A stretch of 9,175 nucleotides of DNA from Gammaproteobacteria bacterium (GCA_028282395.1 JANQHY010000253.1:1-9175); one strand, 5' to 3'. Shown: positions 1 through 7,084, numbered from the stretch's first letter. Notes: generated by a model from the letters alone, not told the origin. Numbers and translations are program-made.

Positions 1-677
1 GTGAAAACGTCGCCCACTGGTGCGGTATTCCAATGAACCGGGTTGCCTATTGGCCCGGAGGTAATGATGGCGCCAATTTTACCCTTGATAGTCAAGAAGC
101 TGCGACAGTAAAACAGTTTGATCAAGCACAACTGGTCATTTTCTCTAGCCACTGTAGTGTCCATAGCTATATGCGTGCAGCAATGGTCGATTACTGGAAA
201 GAGAGAGGGTTCACCACACTTGCCCACCCAGAGTGCCGTTATGAAGTAATCAGCCGCGTCGACGGTGCCGGCTCAACGTCGTTTCTGTGGGATTATGTCA
301 CTCAGGATAGAGCAGGAAATAGACGCTATGCAATTGGAACAGAGAACCATATGGTGCGCAACTTGAAACGCCTGCTAGAGCCACAAGGTTTTGAAATCGT
401 TAATCTTGGCGATGCGCCACTGAATGGCTTTAAAGGGATGGGCTGTGGTTGTGCAACAATGTCGCGCAACGACCCACCGCATCTGGTGGCTCTTCTTGAT
501 CTTCTCCGCCGTGGCAAAGTCCCTCACCACAACCGTGTCTATGCTGGGGATAGCGTCAACGAATTTAGCGGCCAGCTGCAACGACTCAATACTGAAGAGC
601 AGCGCTGGGTGCGTGATAATGCCAAAAAAGCGCTTGAACGTATGATTGAGATCACTGAGAACCGCAGCAATATATAA
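1..677 (+). CDS. nadA: Quinolinate synthase NadA, 3' part (5' end outside window)
   Basis: NadA condenses iminoaspartate with dihydroxyacetone phosphate to quinolinate, the de novo precursor of NAD, in the cytoplasm using a [4Fe-4S] cluster. The frame is open from base 3, and the residues before the first Met at 33 (ENVAHWCGIP) continue the protein, so that Met is internal and the true start lies upstream. Numbering from that Met, seen motifs are SHCSVH (Cys41, the expected middle cluster cysteine), AHPEC at 64-68, GAGSTS at 78-83 (family: VHPE...GSTS) and GMGCGCATMSRNDP at 135-148, carrying the last cluster cysteine. The C-terminal cysteine motif is CGCATM rather than the CxxCPWM form of E. 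coli NadA, so this is a different NadA subtype; the first cluster cysteine is outside the window. It ends with TAA. No clear terminator follows. Confidence 0.9.
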   Translation, partial: ENVAHWCGIPMNRVAYWPGGNDGANFTLDSQEAATVKQFDQAQLVIFSSHCSVHSYMRAAMVDYWKERGFTTLAHPECRYEVISRVDGAGSTSFLWDYVTQDRAGNRRYAIGTENHMVRNLKRLLEPQGFEIVNLGDAPLNGFKGMGCGCATMSRNDPPHLVALLDLLRRGKVPHHNRVYAGDSVNEFSGQLQRLNTEEQRWVRDNAKKALERMIEITENRSNI

Positions 678-732
678 GCAATTGATATATATGCACTATA
701 CCTCTAAATGACCATCAATTGATCAATTATTG

Positions 733-761
733 TTGATTATTTGTAGGATATCTACTATAAT
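733..761 (+). promoter_or_regulatory. Sigma70-type promoter for the membrane protein/DsbB-like unit
   Basis: TTGATT at 733-738 and a perfect TATAAT at 756-761 are separated by 17 bp. Transcription would start near 768 and leave a leader of about 148 nt before the ATG at 916. The surrounding 238-bp gap after nadA is AT-rich and otherwise holds only weak inverted repeats such as AATTGATCAATT near 716-727. Confidence 0.6.
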
Positions 762-832
762 AATTGTGATTTTTATTTAATATCCTGATAATACACCGTT
801 ATCCCGCTACTGATAGAAAGCAAATAATCTGC

Positions 833-845
833 AAAGGAGGCCTTT
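833..845 (+). other. Orphan Shine-Dalgarno-like AAAGGAGG inside a small hairpin in the leader
   Basis: AAAGG (833-837) and CCTTT (841-845) form a 5-bp stem around AGG, so a very strong ribosome-binding sequence lies inside a hairpin about 75 nt before the real start at 916. No ATG, GTG or TTG with an extended frame follows at the right distance. An ATT at 846 would open only nine codons. It may be a remnant of a lost gene or a leader element; its function is unknown. Confidence 0.35.
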
Positions 846-915
846 ATTAAAAATAAAGTTTTAGCAGCAATATGAAATAACGGGCATTAAATCAGGCAAA
901 GTAGGAGTTAAAATA

Positions 916-1260
916 ATGAAGAACCTAACAAAAAAAGACCACTCCCTATTTGATATTAACTATCGTGGGCTCGAGGTCATTGGCTTGGCACTGGTTATAC
1001 TTCTCTCGTTTGTCTATATGACCCACGCCATTTATCACTATCTGAGCGGTCCAGCCTCTGCTGATCTGCCAACATCCCCAGTATTTTTTATGCTGTTATT
1101 AGCATTCTCTTTAGTGCTACTCGATCAGAAAAAATCGTCATTTAGAATACTGAAACTACGTGTCATTCATTATGCAGCAATACTATTATTTATTGCTATT
1201 GTGATGATTGCATTGTCACTAGCACATGATGCGTCATCACACCTTAAACTATTTTTCTAG
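916..1260 (+). CDS. Small three-helix membrane protein of unknown function
   Basis: I do not recognise this 114-residue protein. The start is supported by TAGGAG at 902-907, 8 nt before the ATG. Three hydrophobic stretches are visible at about residues 20-43, 55-70 and 84-103, with a short charged N-terminus (MKNLTKKDH), a polar connection (QKKSSFRILKLR, 71-82) that should be cytoplasmic by the positive-inside rule, and a His-containing tail. It has no cysteine, so it is not itself a thiol redox protein. The stop is 10 nt before the start of the DsbB-like gene, whose Shine-Dalgarno begins at this gene's stop codon. The two genes are therefore probably co-translated, and this protein may be a partner or accessory of the DsbB-like protein; that is inference from position only. 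Confidence 0.75.
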   Translation: MKNLTKKDHSLFDINYRGLEVIGLALVILLSFVYMTHAIYHYLSGPASADLPTSPVFFMLLLAFSLVLLDQKKSSFRILKLRVIHYAAILLFIAIVMIALSLAHDASSHLKLFF

Positions 1261-1270
1261 GAGGCTTATC

Positions 1271-1672
1271 ATGAAAAGAGAATTAATTAATCGTTACGAT
1301 ACATTAATTGGTGTCGCTATTCCTGCAGCAGTACTACTAGGCGCACTGATTATTCAGGTTTTTGACAATCAACAACCGTGCCCACTCTGTTTACTACAAC
1401 GTTGTGGTTTTATTGCTTATGCAATTGCTATGATGATCTACCTAAAAAATGGCTACAAAGCAAAATATTTGGCTTTAGCGATTCTTTCAGCAGTGGTTGG
1501 TGGCGCTGTGAGTGTGAGGCAAATTCTGCTTCATATTACCTCACCACAAGGGTTCTCAATTCCAATACTATCGCTCCACCTTTACACTTGGGCATTTATT
1601 GCATTTGTTGGGTTGATCCTCTACAGTTCCGCACTATTAATGATTAATCGTCCTAGCATAGAGACGACTTAA
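1271..1672 (+). CDS. Short DsbB-family membrane protein (disulfide bond formation protein B-like)
   Basis: DsbB-family proteins reoxidise periplasmic thiol oxidases such as DsbA and pass electrons to quinones in the inner membrane. I chose ATG 1271 (133 residues) because TAGGAGG at 1258-1264 lies 6 nt before it; a longer in-frame start at 1226 would overlap the previous gene and lacks this signal. Four helices are visible, near residues 10-31, 41-57, 63-84 and 102-123. After helix 1 comes PCPLCLLQRCGF (residues 36-47), the equivalent of the DsbB CxxC followed by the conserved Arg. GFSIPILSLHLYTWAF near residue 94 matches the family pattern before the last helix. The only other cysteine adjoins the Arg; the second periplasmic cysteine pair of E. 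coli DsbB is absent. The assignment to the family is firm, but whether it acts as an oxidase, a reductase-like variant or something else is open. Confidence 0.8.
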   Translation: MKRELINRYDTLIGVAIPAAVLLGALIIQVFDNQQPCPLCLLQRCGFIAYAIAMMIYLKNGYKAKYLALAILSAVVGGAVSVRQILLHITSPQGFSIPILSLHLYTWAFIAFVGLILYSSALLMINRPSIETT

Positions 1673-1690
1673 TCATTTTGTTGCAAGCGC

Positions 1691-1802
1691 GTCACTTGTC
1701 GTTGCGAGCGCAGCAAAGCAATCTAGCTCTGATGTCACTATCATCACTGTTGCTGGATCGCTTCGTCACTGGGTTCCTTGCGACGACAGGGTGCGCAGTG
1801 AC
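1691..1802. repeat. Imperfect palindromic intergenic repeat (TTGCGAGCGCAGC type)
   Basis: The left arm (1691-1722) begins GTCACTTGTCGTTGCGAG and runs into GCAGCAAAGCAATC. The right arm (about 1756-1802) contains GATCGCTTCG, CCTTGCGACGACA and ends in GTGAC. The arms are reverse complements with small insertions, including GGGTGCGCA near the right end, so the RNA or single strand could form a long stem-loop. The sequence resembles the 'TCATTGCGAGCGCAGCGAAGCAATCC' class of dispersed palindromes seen between genes in many proteobacteria (recalled, not searched). The open frame that crosses it encodes only translated repeat and is not a gene. The element nearly fills the first half of the 324-bp gap between the DsbB-like gene and the fusion gene. 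Confidence 0.7.
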
Positions 1803-1860
1803 AACTCCCATTTATGGAAGAGAGAAAACTATTCCTGCTTACGTCATCCATTGTGACAGC

Positions 1861-1890
1861 TTGTTTTTATTCGGACTATTAGGATATAAT
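1861..1890 (+). promoter_or_regulatory. Possible promoter for the ACP-AMP ligase-acyltransferase gene
   Basis: A perfect TATAAT at 1885-1890 is preceded by a weak -35 candidate, TTGTTT at 1861-1866, with an 18-bp spacer. The start of transcription would be near 1897, giving a leader of about 100 nt. The -35 match is poor, so an activator or another sigma factor may be involved. Confidence 0.4.
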
Positions 1891-1893
1891 TTC

Positions 1894-1911
1894 ACTATTA
1901 GAAAAAATAGT
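1894..1911. promoter_or_regulatory. Inverted repeat at the predicted start of transcription, operator-like
   Basis: ACTATT (1894-1899) and AATAGT (1906-1911) form a perfect 6-bp inverted repeat around an A-rich centre, 3 bp after the TATAAT box. The position would suit a repressor site for the downstream lipid gene, but no regulator gene is nearby and the match could be chance in AT-rich DNA. Confidence 0.25.
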
Positions 1912-1960
1912 ATACATTAAAATTCCAACATGTTATCAGAGATTAGGTCTTTCCAAATAG

Positions 1961-1976
1961 TCTCTCCGGCGAGAGA
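1961..1976 (+). other. Stem-loop next to the ribosome-binding site of the fusion gene
   Basis: TCTCTC (1961-1966) and GAGAGA (1971-1976) form a 6-bp stem with a CGGC loop. The Shine-Dalgarno candidate AGAAGAGGA (1976-1984) starts at its 3' edge, 12 nt before the ATG at 1997, a rather long spacing. It could modulate translation start. Confidence 0.35.
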
Positions 1977-1996
1977 GAAGAGGATAAAAGTATTTT

Positions 1997-4816
1997 ATGG
2001 GTAAAAAAAAATCACTAATAGAATCGCGAGTATTGTCTTTAATTCAACAGTTCTTAAAAGAGTCCGATGCTAACCGCGCAGCAAACGCGGTGACGCTTAA
2101 CGCATCGTTGGAGAAAGATCTTGGTATTGGTAGCTTAGAACGAATGGAGTTATTTCACCGTTTTGAGAAAGAGTTCACCATTCATTTCAGCAGTGATGTC
2201 GCGACAACAATACAGACTGTGATGGACCTTATCATAGCCATTGAACTAGCTAACCCGCCCAAACAGTCCAGATTAGAAGAGTTTGCTCCAATGCTTGACA
2301 AGCCACAAATTGATCCAAGCAAAGCTGTTACTTTAACCGAGCTTCTTTCAGAATATGCAACGCTTAATCCTAAACATCCCCATATCTATTTACAGGATGA
2401 TGATGGACTAGAACAAACTATCACTTACGGCCAATTATTTCAGGCTGCAAAACGGGTTTCGAATGGTTTAATTAAACTTGGTGTCAAACCGTCAGAAACA
2501 GTCGCACTGATGCTATTAACTAGTGAAGACTTCTTCTTTACATTTTTTGGGATACTATATGCTGGCGCGATACCTGTTCCTATCTATCCACCCTTCAGGG
2601 CTGATCAAATCGAAGAGTATATTAAACGAGAAGCAAGAATATTAAACAATGCACAGGCAAGAGTATTGGTTACCTTTTCTAAAGCCAAAGGTTTTTTAAG
2701 CCATTCATTAAGCAGCTTCATCCCCAGTTTAATGAAAGTTTCAACGCTCGAAGATTTAATTAAATCTAGTGCCGAATTGCCCGATATTGCTATTGAAAGA
2801 GATCAAGCAGCCTTAATCCAATATACCTCAGGGAGTACTGGCGATCCTAAAGGCGTCTTGTTAACGCATGATAACCTACTCTCTAATATTAAAGCGTACG
2901 GCCAAGCATTAGCCATTACACCAACAGATGTTGTGGTAAGCTGGTTACCTCTTTACCATGATATGGGTCTGATTGGTAGCTGGCTCGGCAGCTTATATCA
3001 TGGAGTCCCCTTAACAATACTCTCTCCAATGACATTTCTGCTTCGACCAGAGCGCTGGTTATGGGCAATTCACTACCATCGTGCCACCATTTCAGCCAGT
3101 CCCAATTTTGGTTATGAATTATGTGTCAATAAAATTGAGCCGGAATTATTAGAAGGTCTCGATTTAAGCTGCTGGCGAATTGCAGCAAATGGCGCTGAAG
3201 CAATTTATCCAAAAACTATAGAAAAGTTTCACAAACGTTTTGGCCAATATGGCTTTAAAAAACAGACCCTCCTGCCGGTGTATGGCTTGGCCGAATCTTC
3301 TGTTGGCCTGGCAATTTCACCGCTAAACAGAGAACCGCGCATTGATAGCGTAGAAAGAGAGACATTCGATGTAGAACAGCGCGCCGTCACTTCCAGAAAA
3401 GAGGGAGAAAACTACCATGAGTTTGTTTCTTGTGGAATTACCCTACCAAACCATGAAGTCCGAATTGTTAGCGATACAGGCGCTCCTCTAGCTGATAGGC
3501 ATGTTGGTCAATTGCAATTCAAAGGGCCATCGGCAATGCAGGGCTATTATCGCAATATCAAAGCAACACAAGCTATTTGTCATGATGGCTGGTGGGATAG
3601 CGGTGATTACGCTTATCTTGCTGAGGGGGAAATTTTCATTGTTGGTCGCAAGAAAGATCTTATTATTAAAGCAGGCAGAAATTTATATCCACAAGAAGCA
3701 GAAGAGATTACTTCGCAAATACCCGGTATACGTAAAGGCTGTGTTGCTGCATTCGGCATAAATGACGTCAAACATGGCACAGAAAAATTTATTATTGTGG
3801 CAGAAACCAAAGAGAAAAGTCGCAAAGAGAAAGATAAAATTCTCGCCCTGGTCACTGAGAAAATCTCTGTAGAACTAGGCATACCCCCCGATGATGTGGC
3901 TTTAGTGCCACCGAAAACTATCCCTAAAACATCAAGTGGTAAATTAAGACGTTCATCATGCAAAGAATCCTATTTAAAAGGAAAATTAGTAAAAAATAGA
4001 ATACCTGTTTGGATGCAGATTAATAAGCTATTCTTTTTAACCTGCTACAAGCATGTAATCAATGCCGGAGCCAAAGTTCTGAAAATAGTTTATGCTTTTT
4101 ATATCCTTATTTTACTTACACTCACTATGCCATTTGCTTTCTTCGGCATTATTATCACCTCGAAAAAATATAGCAAGTCGATTGCGAAGTTTTATGCGCG
4201 AAATATTTTGCGACTTGCATTCTGCCCTATTAAAGTAAAAGGAAAACAACACTTAAAACCAGCAAGACCTCTAGTATTGATTGCTAATCATACCAGTTAT
4301 CTTGATGCCATCATACTCTATAGTATATTGCCAGATAACGTCCTTTTTGTGGCAAAAAAAGAGTTACTCGAGGTGCCTCTACTCAAAACATTATTAAATA
4401 AACTCGGCCATATTAAGGTTGACCGTTTAGATTTCTCTAAAAGTACGGCAGAAACGAACCTCATGGTTGAAAAATTACAGCAAGGATTCTCTATTTTTAT
4501 CTTTCCAGAGGGAACGTTTACCTATGCCACTGGACTTCGGCCATTTAAATTAGGTGCTTTTAAAATAGCAGCAGAAACTAACACAGCAATCTGCCCAATT
4601 GGCATCCAAGGGGCTCGATATATATTACGTAGTGGAAGTTATCTGCCAACGATGAAACCTATTAAAGTAAACATTGGTGAAGCGATTATGCCTCAAGGCA
4701 ATCAATGGCAAGATATTATTCAATTAAGAACAGCGATGAAAGTCGAAATCGCCAAACATTGTGGTGAATCGACTATAGATTTGATTTCAGCTGGATTACC
4801 GAGCGATGGCGATTAA
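1997..4816 (+). CDS. Three-domain acyl carrier - fatty-acyl-AMP ligase - PlsC acyltransferase fusion
   Basis: This 939-residue protein has three domains. Residues about 1-90 are an acyl carrier domain: DLGIGSLERME places the phosphopantetheine serine at Ser46. Residues about 105-665 are an adenylation domain with YTSGSTGDPKGV (276-287), SWLPLYHDMGL (315-325), VYGLAES (428-434), DSGD (534-537), GRKKDLIIKAGRN (550-562) and the catalytic lysine in PKTSSGKLRR (Lys649). The stretch LRPERWLWAI...PNFGYELC (349-376) and VSCGITLPNHEVRIV (477-491) resemble fatty-acyl-AMP ligases more than acyl-CoA synthetases. After a hydrophobic segment (about 698-721), residues 740-920 are a PlsC/LPLAT domain with NHTSYLD (His765, Asp770), GHIKVDR (804-810), FPEGTF (836-841) and CPIGIQG (866-872). 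By family knowledge the middle domain would activate a fatty acid, load it on the carrier and the last domain would transfer it to a lysolipid or similar acceptor at the membrane. E. coli Aas joins the same two enzyme activities in reverse order and without a built-in carrier. The acceptor and fatty acid cannot be read from the sequence. The gene seems to stand alone as a transcription unit. Confidence 0.88.
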   Translation: MGKKKSLIESRVLSLIQQFLKESDANRAANAVTLNASLEKDLGIGSLERMELFHRFEKEFTIHFSSDVATTIQTVMDLIIAIELANPPKQSRLEEFAPMLDKPQIDPSKAVTLTELLSEYATLNPKHPHIYLQDDDGLEQTITYGQLFQAAKRVSNGLIKLGVKPSETVALMLLTSEDFFFTFFGILYAGAIPVPIYPPFRADQIEEYIKREARILNNAQARVLVTFSKAKGFLSHSLSSFIPSLMKVSTLEDLIKSSAELPDIAIERDQAALIQYTSGSTGDPKGVLLTHDNLLSNIKAYGQALAITPTDVVVSWLPLYHDMGLIGSWLGSLYHGVPLTILSPMTFLLRPERWLWAIHYHRATISASPNFGYELCVNKIEPELLEGLDLSCWRIAANGAEAIYPKTIEKFHKRFGQYGFKKQTLLPVYGLAESSVGLAISPLNREPRIDSVERETFDVEQRAVTSRKEGENYHEFVSCGITLPNHEVRIVSDTGAPLADRHVGQLQFKGPSAMQGYYRNIKATQAICHDGWWDSGDYAYLAEGEIFIVGRKKDLIIKAGRNLYPQEAEEITSQIPGIRKGCVAAFGINDVKHGTEKFIIVAETKEKSRKEKDKILALVTEKISVELGIPPDDVALVPPKTIPKTSSGKLRRSSCKESYLKGKLVKNRIPVWMQINKLFFLTCYKHVINAGAKVLKIVYAFYILILLTLTMPFAFFGIIITSKKYSKSIAKFYARNILRLAFCPIKVKGKQHLKPARPLVLIANHTSYLDAIILYSILPDNVLFVAKKELLEVPLLKTLLNKLGHIKVDRLDFSKSTAETNLMVEKLQQGFSIFIFPEGTFTYATGLRPFKLGAFKIAAETNTAICPIGIQGARYILRSGSYLPTMKPIKVNIGEAIMPQGNQWQDIIQLRTAMKVEIAKHCGESTIDLISAGLPSDGD

Positions 4817-4817
4817 G

Positions 4818-4849
4818 CTACTACGCATGTAACATGCACATTCTAGTAG
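4818..4849. terminator. Stem-loop between convergent genes, possible shared terminator
   Basis: An outer CTACTA (4818-4823)/TAGTAG (4844-4849) stem encloses an inner GCATG (4825-4829)/CATGC (4833-4837) stem in the 37-bp gap between the stops of two convergent genes. Position favours a bidirectional terminator, but there is no clear T-run on either strand. Confidence 0.35.
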
Positions 4850-4853
4850 TGAA

Positions 4854-5873
4854 TCAATGCCAACACATATCGGAAAACTTCTTCTCAACGTTCTCAGAGA
4901 ATTTTCTTCCCTCTTCAGTGAGCGATGCTGGCTTTCCAGACCATTTGCCAAACATATATTGTGCATAGATTTCAGCCTGGAGTTGACTATAGTGCATATG
5001 TCTATTCTGCCAAATAAGATCAGGATGATCTGATGGCATCAATAACGCGTGTTTAAAATAGGCAATCGCATGTGATCTACTCTGTCTTACCCCTGCCCCC
5101 TTCGCATATAAAATTCCCAGATCATTCGCTGCACAACGTATATGTTCTGCCATTGCTTTTTTCAGCCACATTGCTGCCATTCGCTCATTTTTCTCAACAC
5201 CTAAGCCAATCTCATAATGAAATCCCGTATTATACATAGCTATCGGATCTCCCAGAACAGCAGCGCGCTGGTACAAATCGGTTGATTTCACCATGTCAAC
5301 TTCGACACCAATACCATGGCTATACATATAGCCCAATTGGCGTAATGCTGAACGGTAATTCTTCGCCGCTGCACGCTCCATCCAGTAGGCTGCTTTCTGC
5401 GGATTTTTTTTCGTGGCCTTTCCTTCTAAATAGACCATTCCCAATCTATATTGCATTGCACCTTCTCCATTCTTAGCAGCTTTTTCCCACCATTCAAGTG
5501 CCTTGTCGTTATCTCTTTTGACGCCATACCCTTTATGATAAAGCAAACCAAGATCATATTGTGCATCAGCATTTCCTTGTATTGCAGCTTGTGACCACCA
5601 AAAGTGTGCCTGACGATAGTCATACTTAGTATAATACTCATGGCCAAGAATCAATTGTGCTCTAGCAGTACACGGACCCTCAGATTTTTGTGCATAAGCA
5701 ATAAGGAGGCTTTTCCTATTACGAAACTGGCGTAGAATATGATCAAGCTGAGGGCATTTAAGCTCTTCCGCTGATACGACAGTTGATAATCCAGTCATAA
5801 AAAAGATCATCATTGTGACAATAAGCCATTGCCATCTCCCCATTATATTTTTATTAAACTTGCCAGTTTGCAT
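4854..5873 (-). CDS. Exported Sel1-repeat (TPR-like) protein
   Basis: I chose the ATG at 5873 (339 residues), 7 nt after AGGAGGA at 5881-5887; a GTG one codon upstream is also open. The N-terminus has basic residues and a hydrophobic core (about 14-33) ending in VSAEE, a plausible signal peptide with cleavage near residue 35; an inner start at Met11 would give a shorter leader. About five to six Sel1-like repeats of 36 residues follow between residues 68 and 280, recognised by AQYDLGLLYHKGYGV, YRLGMVYLEG, RQLGYMYSHGIGV and NDLGILYAKGAGV, each followed by a helix such as KALEWWEKAAKNG. The last 60 residues have no repeat. Three cysteines (40, 68 and 337, plus 247 inside a repeat) may matter in the periplasm. 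Sel1 repeats are protein-binding solenoids; the partner and role are unknown. It lies 50 bp after the cystathionine gamma-lyase stop, so read-through from that operon is possible. Confidence 0.85.
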   Translation of the reverse strand: MQTGKFNKNIMGRWQWLIVTMMIFFMTGLSTVVSAEELKCPQLDHILRQFRNRKSLLIAYAQKSEGPCTARAQLILGHEYYTKYDYRQAHFWWSQAAIQGNADAQYDLGLLYHKGYGVKRDNDKALEWWEKAAKNGEGAMQYRLGMVYLEGKATKKNPQKAAYWMERAAAKNYRSALRQLGYMYSHGIGVEVDMVKSTDLYQRAAVLGDPIAMYNTGFHYEIGLGVEKNERMAAMWLKKAMAEHIRCAANDLGILYAKGAGVRQSRSHAIAYFKHALLMPSDHPDLIWQNRHMHYSQLQAEIYAQYMFGKWSGKPASLTEEGRKFSENVEKKFSDMCWH

Positions 5874-5888
5874 CACTTTCTCCTCCTA

Positions 5889-5905
5889 ATCTATTTATAA
5901 TAGAT
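5889..5905. promoter_or_regulatory. Perfect 7-bp inverted repeat upstream of the Sel1-repeat gene
   Basis: ATCTATT (5889-5895) and AATAGAT (5899-5905) are separated by 3 nt and sit directly beside the Shine-Dalgarno of the minus-strand Sel1 gene, in the gap after the cystathionine gamma-lyase stop. It could be an operator or a weak hairpin; there is no T-run typical of a terminator and no convincing -35/-10 pair. Confidence 0.25.
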
Positions 5906-5923
5906 CATTCTATTCAATTCAGC

Positions 5924-7084
5924 CTACGCCAATGTCTGTAATGCTTGGTCAAGATCATCTTGTAGATCTTCAACCGCCTCAATTCCCACAGAGAGACGGA
6001 CCAAATTATCGCTAATGCCCTGTTCCTCACGAATCGCCCGTGGAATTGACGCATGTGTCATAATCGCTGGATGTTCGATTAAGCTCTCAACACCCCCTAA
6101 ACTTTCCGCCAGGGTAAATAGCTCGCAGCGCTCCAAAAAGCGGCGACTGTCTTGCAGATCCCCTTTTAGAAGTAGTGAAATCATGCCGCCAAACGCATGC
6201 ATCTGCTGTTGTGCCAATGCATGCTGCTGATGGCTGGGCAGCCCCGGATAGATCACTCTCTCAACCTTCGGATGCTGCTCTAACCATTGTGCCAGGTGTA
6301 ACGCATTATCACAATGGCAACGCATTCGTAGCGCTAAGGTTTTCAACCCGCGCAGACATAAAAAACTATCAAAGGGCGAGGCAACACTCCCAATAGCATT
6401 CTGCAAAAACCCTATCTGTTCAATCAAGGTTGGATTCTCACCTACCACCACCACACCATTGACTACATCGGAATGGCCATTGAGGTACTTTGTGCCAGAG
6501 TGAACAACGACATCAAAACCTAACTCCAATGGCCGTTGAATCCATGGCGTAGCAAACGTATTATCTGCAACAGCTAGAATATTATGTGCTTTAGCAATTT
6601 TAGCGATGGCTGCTAAATCGACTAATTTCAGCAATGGATTAGTCGGTGTTTCAATCCATACCATTTTCGTATTGGGTTGAATGGCTGCGGCAAAATTCTC
6701 TGGGTTAGTTAAATCGGCAAAAGAGAATTGCAATCCTGCTGAGCGTGTCCGCACTTGATCAAAAAGACGATAGGTACCGCCATATAGATCATGCATGGCA
6801 ACCACATGATCACCTGCAGCAAGCAGCTCCAACACGGTACTACTCGCAGCCAGACCGGAAGCAAATGCAAATCCCGCCTGTCCCGACTCCAGATTAGCAA
6901 TGCAGCGCTCATAAGCAAATCGTGTCGGATTGTGCGAGCGCGAATACTCAAACCCTTTATGTTTCCCCGGGCTCTCCTGCGCATAAGTTGATGTCGCATA
7001 AATCGGCGTCATCACTGCTCCTGTGGTTGGATCGAATTGTTGCCCACCATGAATAACACGTGTTGAAAATTTCTCTTTACTCAT
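5924..7084 (-). CDS. mccB: Cystathionine gamma-lyase (Cys/Met metabolism PLP enzyme)
   Basis: The enzyme would split cystathionine to cysteine, 2-oxobutyrate and ammonia in the cytoplasm. I chose the ATG at 7084 (386 residues, usual family length) because GAAGAGGAT lies just upstream and MSKEKFSTRVIHGGQ is the typical family N-terminus; a longer frame reaches 7144 but lies inside the previous gene. Fold-type I PLP features seen are YSRSHNPT (47-54, Arg49 for phosphate from the neighbouring subunit), ASGLAA (75-80), IETPTNP (144-150), ADNTFATP (173-180, Asp174 facing the pyridine nitrogen), the PLP lysine in HSGTKYLNGHSD (Lys199), ESLGGVESLIEHP (327-339) and RLSVGIE (363-369). The same family includes cystathionine gamma-synthase (MetB) and methionine gamma-lyase, which cannot be fully separated by eye. 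The 8-bp overlap with a cystathionine beta-synthase gene is the main argument for the lyase. Confidence 0.85.
   Translation of the reverse strand: MSKEKFSTRVIHGGQQFDPTTGAVMTPIYATSTYAQESPGKHKGFEYSRSHNPTRFAYERCIANLESGQAGFAFASGLAASSTVLELLAAGDHVVAMHDLYGGTYRLFDQVRTRSAGLQFSFADLTNPENFAAAIQPNTKMVWIETPTNPLLKLVDLAAIAKIAKAHNILAVADNTFATPWIQRPLELGFDVVVHSGTKYLNGHSDVVNGVVVVGENPTLIEQIGFLQNAIGSVASPFDSFLCLRGLKTLALRMRCHCDNALHLAQWLEQHPKVERVIYPGLPSHQQHALAQQQMHAFGGMISLLLKGDLQDSRRFLERCELFTLAESLGGVESLIEHPAIMTHASIPRAIREEQGISDNLVRLSVGIEAVEDLQDDLDQALQTLA

Noticed and set aside
678..732. Possible terminator after nadA (ATCAATTGATCAATTATTGTTGAT)
   Set aside because: The stem is AT-only and has no following T-run, so it does not look like an intrinsic terminator.
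872..880. Minimal ORF ATG AAA TAA downstream of the orphan Shine-Dalgarno
   Set aside because: It is about 30 nt from the ribosome-binding sequence, too far for normal initiation, and such triplets occur by chance in AT-rich DNA.
1678..1920. 80-codon open frame starting with TTG after the DsbB-like gene
   Set aside because: Its first half is the translated palindromic repeat, it has no Shine-Dalgarno, and the product has no protein-like pattern.
3501..3963. Additional open frames on both strands inside the fusion gene
   Set aside because: They lie within the adenylation domain coding sequence, whose motifs are continuous in the main frame; shadows only.
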